Source: Bdellovibrio sp. NC01 (GTDB lineage Bacteria; Bdellovibrionota; Bdellovibrionia; Bdellovibrionales; Bdellovibrionaceae). From it: a stretch of 64,000 bases of DNA. Shown piece by piece: positions 25,847 through 34,457 of this stretch. The stretch lies in assembly GCF_006874625.1 (NCBI RefSeq), contig NZ_CP030034.1, forward strand, positions 3,224,001-3,288,000, written 5' to 3'. The notes below the pieces were generated by a model. It was not told where the DNA came from. It was given only the letters and a program-made list of their open reading frames with translations, and made no database searches. Position 1 is the stretch's first letter; every line of letters begins with the position of its first letter. The position numbers were made by a program, and so were the translations under genes.

Positions 25847-26623
25847 TTATCCTCGACGAAAACGTCGTGAAATCTCAAAATCGAACAACGGCTTCGCAAA
25901 GCGCGCCAACTTTAAACTAATTCCTGTTAGTCCAGAAGGCTCGAGCACCGTCAAATCATGAAGTACGGCTTCACGAATCATCTCTGCATATTTCGCTGGA
26001 GAAATTCCGTCGGTTGGTACAACAAGATTTTTTCCGTACAGAGTTTCAATCTCTTCAAACATACGCGTTTTAATTGCCGGAGTAATCAATAGCAAAGTCG
26101 ACACAGAAGTGTCTTTCAGCTCAAGGTGCAGGCAATTCGTGAATGCAGCCACCGCCGCTTTCGATGCCGCATAGGTAGAGGCACTTGGAAAATTCATGTA
26201 TGCTGAGACGCTTGAATTATTGATGATCTTACCACGCTTGCGCGCAAGCATTCCGGGCAACAATCCTTGAGTTATTTGAATCAGCGAGTTCACGTTTACT
26301 TGCAGCATTCGATAAACATCATCAAGAGGTTGTTCTTCAAGTAAGCCGCCTGTTAAAACACCGGCGTTATTGAACAAGATATCAATAGGTGTGTCTTTAA
26401 GCTTATGCAAAAGCTCTTGCACGTTTTCGCGCGAACTTAAATCAGCTTCGTAAATCGTGACGGACTTTGCACCCGCCTCTTCCATTTCTTTGATAAGTTC
26501 TGCATCGTGTTTGCGCAAAACCAGATGTAAGAAGGCTTTGTCTTGCGCGCAGATTTTTGCAAAGGCGCGACCGATTCCGCGATTAGCTCCAGTAATAAGA
26601 ACTTGGCGATTTACGATTTCCAT
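25847..26623 (-). CDS. Short-chain dehydrogenase/reductase
   Basis: A 258-residue classical SDR. The NAD(P)-binding ITGANRGIGRAF lies at residues 9-20, the structural NNAG at about 87 and the catalytic Ser-Tyr-Lys in NNSSVSAY...YAASKAA. An N-terminal signal is absent, so it is cytosolic. The C-terminal FEISRRFRRG tail is basic. Substrate is unknown; family members act on lipids, sugars and retinol-like compounds. It starts right after the RNase HI stop, so the two genes are co-transcribed. Confidence 0.88.
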   Translation of the reverse strand: MEIVNRQVLITGANRGIGRAFAKICAQDKAFLHLVLRKHDAELIKEMEEAGAKSVTIYEADLSSRENVQELLHKLKDTPIDILFNNAGVLTGGLLEEQPLDDVYRMLQVNVNSLIQITQGLLPGMLARKRGKIINNSSVSAYMNFPSASTYAASKAAVAAFTNCLHLELKDTSVSTLLLITPAIKTRMFEEIETLYGKNLVVPTDGISPAKYAEMIREAVLHDLTVLEPSGLTGISLKLARFAKPLFDFEISRRFRRG

Positions 26624-27364
26624 TTAGCCCTCTTTGATAGGTGTCGAAGCTGGTAGGCCCCATGATTTTAAAATTTCAACTTCGTCAGACGCTGAAGTCG
26701 ACTTTTTAAATTTTGCTCCTGATTTCCCCGTCACTCGACGCTGGCACGATGGCCAATCTTTGTGACGATAAACAAGTCCACCAATGTTGCTAAGATAACT
26801 GTGCGCAGCTTTCTTTTCTGTTGGTGAACGCATTTCTGGCAGACTGGTATCAGCAGGAACTTCCAAAATGTTAACCGGATAATTTTTGAGTGAACCCTCG
26901 TACAAGTCAATGCCCGCACGCTTCGAGAACGCGACCGCAATCTCATCGCAACGTTCATTGCCAGGAATACCGATGTGACCGCGGCTGTAATGCCATTCGA
27001 TCTTATTCGCAGCTCCGCGCTTTTGAACGACCTCTGCGATTTCTTCCCACAAGTCTTTGTTAGAAACATCGCCGCCTTCGGCCGTTTTCCAACCGCGTTT
27101 ACGCCAGCCCCAAATCCACTGCGTAATTCCGCGAATCACATAAGTCGAATCCGTGTAGAAACGCACAGTGCCTGAATGGTCTGCGACTGTACGCAAGGCT
27201 TCAAGAACGGCTTGCATCTCCATACGGTTGTTTGTCGTTTGCGGATCGCCGCCACCAATTTCAAGCACTTGATCAGTCGGAAATAAAATAACTGAACCCC
27301 AACCACCTGGGCCGGGATTGCCTGAACATGCGCCGTCGGAAAAGATCTGAATATAATCTCTCAT
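26624..27364 (-). CDS. rnhA: Ribonuclease HI with C-terminal viroplasmin-like domain
   Basis: A 246-residue protein (ATG 27364 with GGTGA upstream; GTG 27373 is an alternative). Residues about 1-150 are RNase HI, with catalytic carboxylates in IFSDGACSGNPGPGGWG, NNRMEMQAV, FYTDSTYVI and GNERCDEIA. It degrades RNA in RNA-DNA hybrids. Residues about 185-240 (GGLVYRHKDWPSCQRRVTGK, SGAKFKKSTSASDEVEIL) match the viroplasmin/hybrid-binding module, which in eukaryotic and many bacterial RNases H1 lies at the N-terminus. Here it is at the C-terminus. E. coli RNase HI has 155 residues and no such module. Confidence 0.88.
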   Translation of the reverse strand: MRDYIQIFSDGACSGNPGPGGWGSVILFPTDQVLEIGGGDPQTTNNRMEMQAVLEALRTVADHSGTVRFYTDSTYVIRGITQWIWGWRKRGWKTAEGGDVSNKDLWEEIAEVVQKRGAANKIEWHYSRGHIGIPGNERCDEIAVAFSKRAGIDLYEGSLKNYPVNILEVPADTSLPEMRSPTEKKAAHSYLSNIGGLVYRHKDWPSCQRRVTGKSGAKFKKSTSASDEVEILKSWGLPASTPIKEG

Positions 27365-27468
27365 GTTTTTCACCGACTGATCGTAGACCCAGTTGGGGCC
27401 TGGTGTCTAATGCTTAAACATCCCGGCAGGCTTAAAAGCTTTATATTTCAACCTAGACACACAAAGAA

Positions 27469-27484
27469 TGGCACCTCCTTCGCA
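27469..27484 (+). promoter_or_regulatory. Sigma-54 (RpoN) promoter
   Basis: TGGCACCTCCTTCGCA matches the consensus TGGCACg-N4-tTGCa in the -24 GG (27470-27471), the CAC and the -12 GC (27482-27483), with exact spacing. The +1 would fall near 27494, leaving a 16-base leader that contains GGAGG (27499-27503). It would drive the barrel gene and the NIF-like phosphatase. Confidence 0.62.
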
Positions 27485-27510
27485 ATAATTTCCAAATCGG
27501 AGGCCTGTCT

Positions 27511-28365
27511 ATGAAATTGAACACGTCATCTTTTGCTGGTTTTGTTGCGACTCTATTGTTGGCAACGCAAGTTTTTGCGAACAACAACAATGCTTCCGTC
27601 GCTTCATCTACGACAGTTGTACAAGATCCGCGACATGGCTCTATCTTTAGTGGCTTTCTTCAAGCTTCTGGTTCGCAAAGTCTTTATGACTTCCAAGACG
27701 GAACTAAAAAAGAAGGAATGGACTATGTTGCGCGTTTCAATTTGAAACTTTCGCAAGACTATTCTGTCCGCTTACAAGGTGGCTATTCTCAAGATCTTAA
27801 AAATTCAGAGGCCGATGACTTCTCTGATACAACCCTTAGCTTAGTTAGAAAGCCCGTCGCTTTGGGCCGCGTGTTTATGTTGGGTTATAGCTTAAGTGCT
27901 GTGGCTCCAACTTCTAAAGACTCACACACACGTCAAAATCTTCAAGGTGCGACTTCGGGTTCATTGACTGCGATGATTAATCCAGATCGTCTCATTCCGG
28001 GATTGCAAATCGTGTCGGCAATTTCGTTGCGCAAGAACTTCCACCAATACGATACGGCACTTGATGGCACTGTGAATACGGCGTATTCATCAAACCAATC
28101 GCTTTCTATTTCTTATGACTTCGCAAGCGGCGTAAGCTTGTCAGGCGAATTCATTCACAAAAATGGTCTGACTTACCAAAACAACATCAAAGAATCATTC
28201 GAGCACAGCGAAGAAATCGGCTACTCTTTCACAGACGCTATTTCTGCAGCTATTGGTCACACCAACTCGGGTTCGGCTTTGAAAGCCAATGGCCAAGACT
28301 CAAATATTGCCCTTCTTGATGACAACAACTCTCTTATCTACGCGTCTTTAACTGTCGCATTCTAA
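27511..28365 (+). CDS. Putative outer-membrane beta-barrel protein
   Basis: A 284-residue protein with a signal peptide (residues 1-24, ending in QVFANN). The mature part alternates polar and hydrophobic residues in strands such as DYVARFNLKLSQDYSVRLQGG, VFMLGYSLSAVAPT and SLSISYDFASGVSLSGEF. It ends SLIYASLTVAF, with the terminal Phe that the BAM machinery recognises. Ten to twelve strands seem likely. It is preceded by GGAGG and a sigma-54-type promoter, and is followed 8 bases later by a periplasmic phosphatase gene, so the two are probably co-regulated. No family is recognised. Confidence 0.75.
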   Translation: MKLNTSSFAGFVATLLLATQVFANNNNASVASSTTVVQDPRHGSIFSGFLQASGSQSLYDFQDGTKKEGMDYVARFNLKLSQDYSVRLQGGYSQDLKNSEADDFSDTTLSLVRKPVALGRVFMLGYSLSAVAPTSKDSHTRQNLQGATSGSLTAMINPDRLIPGLQIVSAISLRKNFHQYDTALDGTVNTAYSSNQSLSISYDFASGVSLSGEFIHKNGLTYQNNIKESFEHSEEIGYSFTDAISAAIGHTNSGSALKANGQDSNIALLDDNNSLIYASLTVAF

Positions 28366-28373
28366 GAGGTTTC

Positions 28374-29117
28374 ATGAAGCTCTTCTTTGCAAGCATGCTC
28401 TGCATTCTAGCACTCCAAGGAAGAGCTCTCGCCGCTCCGATTGATGTTATTTTCGATATTGATTGGACGACTTTTTATTCGATTGCTCCCGAAACTGCCG
28501 CTGTCTCAAAACAAGATGCGACGATCCTGGAGGTAGAAGGCAAATTCTACCGTCCCACAGATCATCTTGGTGAAGTGTTGTTCGCCCTTTCAAAAAATCC
28601 CGATGTGCGCATTAGCTTTTTTAGCGGCGGCGAAGCTTCGCGCAACAATGCACTGTTAGAAAAAGTGATTCTTCCCAATGGCAAAAATGCATTAAGCGTG
28701 GTGCACGCCGTTTTCTCGAAGGGCGATCTTGAGACTGTCTCTCAAGATCAGTCTTTGAAGTTTTCTGATCGCTTTAAGAAAAATCCTGCGAACCTACTTC
28801 CTGGCTTTGATGCGAAACGTGCGATCTTGATCGATGATCAAATCCAATTTGCCAAAGCACCATTGAAAGCCGTGCCCTCTTTAGGAAACTATAATTTTCA
28901 GTCTCAATTTGATGCACAACGTGTAAATCTTCCGTATATGCCCTCTGACGAGTTCGCATGGAAGCATGAAAGAGATAAAGCTTTGATGTGGCAATCGCTG
29001 ATTGAAGAGGCGATGGAGCGCTCACAAAAGTCCGAGAAATCATTCTCTGAAATCGTTGTGCAACTATGGGCCGAGAAGTCTTCTCGTGCTCTTTGCCGTA
29101 CTGTCTTTGCGCTGTAA
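28374..29117 (+). CDS. Secreted NIF/FCP1-like HAD phosphatase
   Basis: A 247-residue protein with a signal peptide (residues 1-20, RALAAP). Motif I is VIFDIDWTTF (D-x-D-x-T). VRISFFSGGEASRNN gives motif II, and KRAILIDDQIQFAK gives the IDD motif IV. The order, with a stretch starting YRPTDHLGEVLFAL, resembles NLI-interacting-factor (FCP1/SCP) phosphatases, but here the enzyme is exported. Substrate unknown; a prey- or envelope-derived phosphoester is possible (inference). It follows the barrel gene under the same sigma-54-type promoter. Confidence 0.72.
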   Translation: MKLFFASMLCILALQGRALAAPIDVIFDIDWTTFYSIAPETAAVSKQDATILEVEGKFYRPTDHLGEVLFALSKNPDVRISFFSGGEASRNNALLEKVILPNGKNALSVVHAVFSKGDLETVSQDQSLKFSDRFKKNPANLLPGFDAKRAILIDDQIQFAKAPLKAVPSLGNYNFQSQFDAQRVNLPYMPSDEFAWKHERDKALMWQSLIEEAMERSQKSEKSFSEIVVQLWAEKSSRALCRTVFAL

Positions 29118-29130
29118 GTGTGCGTCTCAC

Positions 29131-29146
29131 TTCGCGAATCCGCGAA
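29131..29146 (+). terminator. Weak hairpin after the NIF-like gene
   Basis: TTCGCG (29131-29136) pairs with CGCGAA (29141-29146) around AATC, 14 bases after the stop. Only a poor T-tract follows, so termination would be partial. Confidence 0.3.
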
Positions 29147-29325
29147 TTGTCCCCTGTTAAAAATCTGTACAGTAAATATTGCTCAAATTCAATTTATCGA
29201 CATTGGCGAAATATCTACATGGCACTTTCAATGCATTTAAGTTCCCTAAGAGAGAGTCTCTGCCAGCGCCCTCAGTGTATTTGAATTGGGGTTGCGGCGG
29301 TGACAATAAAGGAATGGAGAGAAAA

Positions 29326-32300
29326 ATGGCTCACAAACCTCAGTATACAAAAGCGTTCACAGCTTTGTTGGCCTTCGCGCTAGTTGCGTCAGGTTGTACG
29401 AAGAAGCGTGATGCTGCTTTGTCAGACCAAGAGGCATTGCAAACGTTTGCAATTTCTGATTTTGGTACAGTATCAGAAAACAGCGGCTTCAAAGCTAATA
29501 TGAAAGCTAGCGTGCGCTCACAAGCGCTTGTTGGTTCTCAAAACAGCAAAGCTACTGAAGAAAAAGGTTTGGTTGCAGTCGATGCGGATGATTCTTCAAT
29601 CCCATCTCGCCTTCGCTTCATGTTCAACGACCTTGAAGTATCAGGCACTGAAAAAGACAACTTCAAAATCGTATTCGGTATCGATTCTAAATTCGTGACG
29701 GCTTATAAATTGGCGTCCATCGACTCATTGTCAAAGTTTGAAAAACAACTCGCTGTATCTCCAAGCGAAGTTCAACTTTCTATTGAGTTGCAAAAAGCTT
29801 CAGGCCAAGCAGCGAAAAAACAAATCGCTGAAAAAATGGCTCAAGCTCAAAAAGCACGTTCGCTTTCTCTCACGAACCGTGCAGCTGTTAACGTTCTAGT
29901 TCCTTTATTTAAATATGACATCTTGGCTAAAGGCGTTCTTGAAAGAACTAAAAATGAGCTTCGCGAAAGCACGTCTACTTTGACGATGCGTGAAACTGAG
30001 TTCAGCCAAGCGACTCACATCAGATTGAACACGTCTTCGGACTCTCGTAAAGACATCGGTTCTGCAGAGCAAAAGAAAGAATTGGATCAATTGTTCACAG
30101 CGGAATCTTTGGATAACAAAGTTTCAACTGCTGCGGAACTTCAAGCACGCTACAACTTCAACATGAAGTTCGTTGCTGACGATTCAAAAGTTATGACGAA
30201 ACTTGATGCTGAAGACATGAAAGTTTACGAATTGACGACGTTGTCTGCTTTGTCAGACGATGAACGCCGTCTTTTGAAAACGGGTTCAGCTAACGGTGAA
30301 ATCCTGACTTGTGATGCTTCTGTATCTCAAGACAAAAACTGTGTACTTCGCCTTGTAGCGAAAGTTCCAGTAACTTATAAAAACATCCTTTTGAACCTTG
30401 CAGATAACAAAGACAACACAACAAACTCTTTGGAATTGCGCAAAGTAACTAAAGCTCAATCTCAAGGCCTAGTTGAAATCGCTCGCGATCAACGTGCAGA
30501 GCGCGCTCGTCCTACAGGTATCATCGATCCATTGAACACTCTTAAGATCTCTGATCTTCAAGGTGAGTTCTACTACCGCAGAACATTCGAAGACGCTTCG
30601 AACATGATGGTTGTTGGTAAAACTGGTACTTCTGGTGACCTTGCGGTTGTTAAATTCGAATTCGAAAGAGACCGCGTTGTAGTTCGCAACCAAAAAGCAT
30701 TGATCCAATTCGTGGGTCAAGGTCCGAAAGATAAAGAAGAATTGATGAGCATGCCGGTTAAGTACTTCAAACTTGAAAAAGTTGATGCTGACGGCGTGGC
30801 TTTGCAAGTTCCTAAATTGATCGACGCTAAAAAAGAAGACGCAGAATACGTAGAGCTTGATTGGACTAAAAACACAGTTCCAGTTGCGAACTCACCTCTT
30901 GCATTCTTCGAAGCTGGTCAATGCTGGCAAGCAGAGTCTTCTTCACAAGTTACTGATCCAGACAACCGCTTGTCTGCTGACGGTATCTTGAACTTCTCTA
31001 TCGCTGGTTCTTACACTGTAAGACCAGAGTGTGCGAACCAAGCAAAAACAAACGGTGCATACTTCAGCTTGAATGCGCAATTCAACTACAACGTTGTTGA
31101 GCGTCTATCATTCAAGAAAAGAACGCACGCCGATATCGACGATATGCAATTTGCACCAAACATCTCTCCAGATGCGCAAAATGCTATGAACTTCGCAATC
31201 TTCACATTGGCTGACGCTGTTAACAAACCAGATGTTCGCGCAGGCCGTGAAAACTCTGAAGTTTACCATCCAGTGATCCATGACTTCCGTAACGGTAAAG
31301 TTTTGAACTACTGGGTTGGTGGTTTGGCTGATGCTCCAGCTGACAGAAGAGCTTTGATTGAAGAAGCTGCTGCTGAGGTTGTTGCTGAATGGAATGAAGC
31401 TTTCCACAAAGCGTTCAAAGGTACTGAATTGGATCGCGCTGGTGACTTCATCGTATTGAATAAAGAAGACGACGCGACTCGCGGTCACTTGGGTGACTTG
31501 GATCGCAACTACTTGTGGTTCATGGATAAAGAGGCTGAAAACGGTCTTTTGGGTGTAGCGCAACCTGCACCAAATCCATACTCTGGTACAATCATGGCGA
31601 ACAACGTTATCGTTTACTCTGGTAACTCTGAAAGAGAAGTTCGCGGCATGATGGCTTCTTACAAAGATTCACGCGAATACGAAAAAATGTTGGAAGAAGC
31701 TAAAACTGAAGCTTTGGCTGACTTGCAAAAACAAATCGCTGCGCAAAAAGCTGGCGAAGCAGGTCAAGGTTCTGCGGCAACTGGTAACGCGGCTACTGAT
31801 AAAGCTGCTGAAATGACAAGACACTACGGTTCTTTCATCAGCAAATTGGCTTTGTCTGCTCGCCCTGCAGTAAACACTCGCATGACTTCTAAATATGCTG
31901 GTGCAGTTGAAGCAAAAAAAGCTGGCAACCCGAAAGCAAAAGGTCGCCAAGTTAAAGCGAGAACTCTTGTTTCTGACACTAAAGTAGCGGCGAACAAAGA
32001 CTTCGCGAAACGTGTTCTTGAACAAGCTTTGTCTGGTGAATTTAAAAATGATCCTTTGATGTTGGAAGCTATCGTTTCTCGCGAAATGGCTCGCCAAGAC
32101 GGTCTTTCTGAAAACATCAAAGCTTTGTTAGAGAAAAAAGCTGAAATGACTGCAATGTCTGCGAAATTCGATAAAGCATCGAAATTGCGTGGCGGTTGCT
32201 TCATGTACAGCCGTGCATACTACAACGACCGTTTCGTAGAAACTGACTTCAACACTCTTTTCAAAAAAGAGATCAAAGCAACATTGTTGCACGAAGTTGG

Positions 32301-34398
32301 TCACGCATTGGGTCTAGTACATAACTTTAAAGCTTCTTTCGACCGCGATAACTTCGCATTCGAAGGTGAAAACACAAAACGTAACTATACTTCGATCATG
32401 GATTATATCGCGGCTCCAGAAATGGAATACGCGGGTCCTGGTACTTACGACGTACACGCTCTTCGTGCGATCTACACAGGTCGTGTTGAGTTGAGCAAAG
32501 CGGCGCAAGACATGGCTGCAAAATCGAATGGTGTGTTGCAAATCTCTAAAGATGGCGCACAAGCTAAAGTTATGAATGGTAAATTCATCGGTTTGTCTGA
32601 TGTGAAGACTTTGTTGGGCTTCCCATACTGGTCAAACATGCAAAAACAATTGGTGAACCAATCTGGTTTGTTGAGACACTACGGTCAATGTCATGATGGT
32701 CTTGTTGGTATCGAGCCAGCTTGTACTCCATACGATTCGGGTGTGTCTGCGACTGATATCGTGAAAAACACGATCCAAGACTACAACAGATTGTACATCA
32801 ACGGTTACCATGCTGCTGACAGATTGAACTTCGGCTGGTCACAAAAAGTTTCGATGGTAAGCCGTGCGATTGGTGAGTTCCAAACGATCCGTGGTTTCCT
32901 TGATGACTACTTCAGAATGGTTATCTATGAAAACGCTTTGAACCAAGCTGAACAAAACGACTTCGCAGAAGCTGCTCGTCTTGGTTACGACTTCTTCCAC
33001 GAAGTGATCCGTATCCCTAACACGAACTTGCCTTTCGGTAACTCGAAAGAAGAGATCAAACAACGCTTGATCGCTTACCCTTACACGGCGCAAATTCCTG
33101 TAATGAAGAAAAATGCTGACGGCACAGAGTCTCAAGCAGTTGACTCAAAAGGAAACCCAGTATTTGAACAAAAAGCTGATGTGAAAGTTTTGGAAGCTCG
33201 TCGTGTATACGATTACGCTCCAGCTCCTTCAGAAGACAGATTTGATACTCTTGGTATCGGTTTTGACAAACAGTTTGCAGTACGCTTCTTGTTGAACGCG
33301 AATCCTCGCGCGATGACGGATGACTCTCAAACTGGTTGGATCTCTTACAATGAGTTCGAACAATACTTCTTGGGTGTAGACAACGCGGCTCAATCATTGA
33401 ACATGATGACTCTGCTAGAGATCATGTCAGGCAGCTTGACGTCAGGTTTCTTCGATGCTGGTCACAACTTTGTACAAGTTGCTGAAGCTCCAGTAACGAT
33501 CAACAGAAACTTGCTAGATGCTGCGACTTTGGGTTCATTGGCTGACACGAACCAATACCGTGCAACTGGTTTGGATACTTTCGCTGAGTTCTTCAAAGTA
33601 GGTACGTTGAAAGGTGGCAAAGGCTTGAACGATCGTTTCACAGCGACTCGTTACGGTCAAAGCTCGACATCTTCAACTGCGGTGAAGTTCTTCGCAGCTG
33701 ACAACGCAAGTGGTGCAAACGTGTTGATCTCTATGGCGGCTCGTAAGGCAGCGTTGGTAGATAACAAACAAGTTATCGGTCAAGGTTTGATTGGTTTGTT
33801 GAACATGGATATGCAAATCCAAGCGAAAGCTGGCGAACTAGTAGCGAAAGACGAGAAATTGAAAGGTAAATCATTGCCTGAGATCATCGCTTCTAACGAA
33901 GACTTGAAAGCTTTGTCTGCGAAAGCGGATGCAGCTCAAGCGGAACTAGTGAAAGCATTGACTGCGATCAACGTAAACGGTTTGTTGGTATCAGATGCTG
34001 AAGTGAAACAAAATCCTAACTTGTCTTTGGATGGCCAAGTTAAGATGGCAAGAGTGATGATGGCTCAATCATTGTCATACTTGACTCAAGCGAAAAAATA
34101 CCTTGAGCAAGTACCTCTTGATCAACTTCAAGGTTTGTTGCAACAACTTGGTGAGTTGAAAGCACAAAACGATCAGTTGGCACAACTTGACTTGATCGCA
34201 CTTTCTCAAGAAGTGTTGATGCAAGCGACAAGCAACATGCAAATCAACTTGAAGGACCGTGGTCCGGTTCCAGCAAGTGCAGTGTTGAGCATCATGATGA
34301 CTCGTGGCGCGCTGACTTCATCGCACCAAAACTTGATGTACTCGATCGAAGACCTTGCTCGTTACACTTCGATCTTGAATCCAGAATACGTTTACTAA
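29326..34398 (+). CDS. Giant metzincin zinc-protease lipoprotein
   Basis: A 1690-residue protein. ATG 29326 has GGAG 6 bases upstream and gives a lipoprotein signal with lipobox VASGC near residues 19-23; an in-frame extension to 29179 lacks a ribosome-binding site. Near residue 990 lies LLHEVGHALGLVHNF, the HExxHxxGxxH zinc site of metzincins, followed by the Met-turn SIMDY. The pattern resembles zinc-dependent met-zincin (DUF5117/DUF4953-like) proteases, but the chain is much longer. The N-terminal ~900 residues and C-terminal ~600 (coiled coils near the end) are unrecognised. Codon use is strongly biased (GCT, GGT, AAC, TTG), suggesting high expression. Likely surface or periplasmic. Confidence 0.85.
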   Translation: MAHKPQYTKAFTALLAFALVASGCTKKRDAALSDQEALQTFAISDFGTVSENSGFKANMKASVRSQALVGSQNSKATEEKGLVAVDADDSSIPSRLRFMFNDLEVSGTEKDNFKIVFGIDSKFVTAYKLASIDSLSKFEKQLAVSPSEVQLSIELQKASGQAAKKQIAEKMAQAQKARSLSLTNRAAVNVLVPLFKYDILAKGVLERTKNELRESTSTLTMRETEFSQATHIRLNTSSDSRKDIGSAEQKKELDQLFTAESLDNKVSTAAELQARYNFNMKFVADDSKVMTKLDAEDMKVYELTTLSALSDDERRLLKTGSANGEILTCDASVSQDKNCVLRLVAKVPVTYKNILLNLADNKDNTTNSLELRKVTKAQSQGLVEIARDQRAERARPTGIIDPLNTLKISDLQGEFYYRRTFEDASNMMVVGKTGTSGDLAVVKFEFERDRVVVRNQKALIQFVGQGPKDKEELMSMPVKYFKLEKVDADGVALQVPKLIDAKKEDAEYVELDWTKNTVPVANSPLAFFEAGQCWQAESSSQVTDPDNRLSADGILNFSIAGSYTVRPECANQAKTNGAYFSLNAQFNYNVVERLSFKKRTHADIDDMQFAPNISPDAQNAMNFAIFTLADAVNKPDVRAGRENSEVYHPVIHDFRNGKVLNYWVGGLADAPADRRALIEEAAAEVVAEWNEAFHKAFKGTELDRAGDFIVLNKEDDATRGHLGDLDRNYLWFMDKEAENGLLGVAQPAPNPYSGTIMANNVIVYSGNSEREVRGMMASYKDSREYEKMLEEAKTEALADLQKQIAAQKAGEAGQGSAATGNAATDKAAEMTRHYGSFISKLALSARPAVNTRMTSKYAGAVEAKKAGNPKAKGRQVKARTLVSDTKVAANKDFAKRVLEQALSGEFKNDPLMLEAIVSREMARQDGLSENIKALLEKKAEMTAMSAKFDKASKLRGGCFMYSRAYYNDRFVETDFNTLFKKEIKATLLHEVGHALGLVHNFKASFDRDNFAFEGENTKRNYTSIMDYIAAPEMEYAGPGTYDVHALRAIYTGRVELSKAAQDMAAKSNGVLQISKDGAQAKVMNGKFIGLSDVKTLLGFPYWSNMQKQLVNQSGLLRHYGQCHDGLVGIEPACTPYDSGVSATDIVKNTIQDYNRLYINGYHAADRLNFGWSQKVSMVSRAIGEFQTIRGFLDDYFRMVIYENALNQAEQNDFAEAARLGYDFFHEVIRIPNTNLPFGNSKEEIKQRLIAYPYTAQIPVMKKNADGTESQAVDSKGNPVFEQKADVKVLEARRVYDYAPAPSEDRFDTLGIGFDKQFAVRFLLNANPRAMTDDSQTGWISYNEFEQYFLGVDNAAQSLNMMTLLEIMSGSLTSGFFDAGHNFVQVAEAPVTINRNLLDAATLGSLADTNQYRATGLDTFAEFFKVGTLKGGKGLNDRFTATRYGQSSTSSTAVKFFAADNASGANVLISMAARKAALVDNKQVIGQGLIGLLNMDMQIQAKAGELVAKDEKLKGKSLPEIIASNEDLKALSAKADAAQAELVKALTAINVNGLLVSDAEVKQNPNLSLDGQVKMARVMMAQSLSYLTQAKKYLEQVPLDQLQGLLQQLGELKAQNDQLAQLDLIALSQEVLMQATSNMQINLKDRGPVPASAVLSIMMTRGALTSSHQNLMYSIEDLARYTSILNPEYVY

Positions 34399-34423
34399 TC
34401 TAAACGACTGAACGTTACTTCCT

Positions 34424-34457
34424 AAAAGGGCAGAGCTAAAAACTCTGCCCTTTTTTT
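34424..34457. terminator. Bidirectional terminator, metzincin / addA
   Basis: AAAAGGGCAGAG (34424-34435) pairs with CTCTGCCCTTTT (34443-34454) with a 7-base loop, followed by more Ts. It ends the metzincin transcript and the addA transcript from the other side. Confidence 0.92.

Noticed and set aside
29179-29325. In-frame upstream extension of the metzincin gene
   Set aside because: No ribosome-binding site precedes it, and it would bury the lipoprotein signal about 50 residues inside the protein. ATG 29326 has GGAG at good spacing.
31108-32204. Several open frames antisense to the metzincin gene
   Set aside because: They are Phe/Arg/Ser-rich mirror products of its biased codons, with no start signals.
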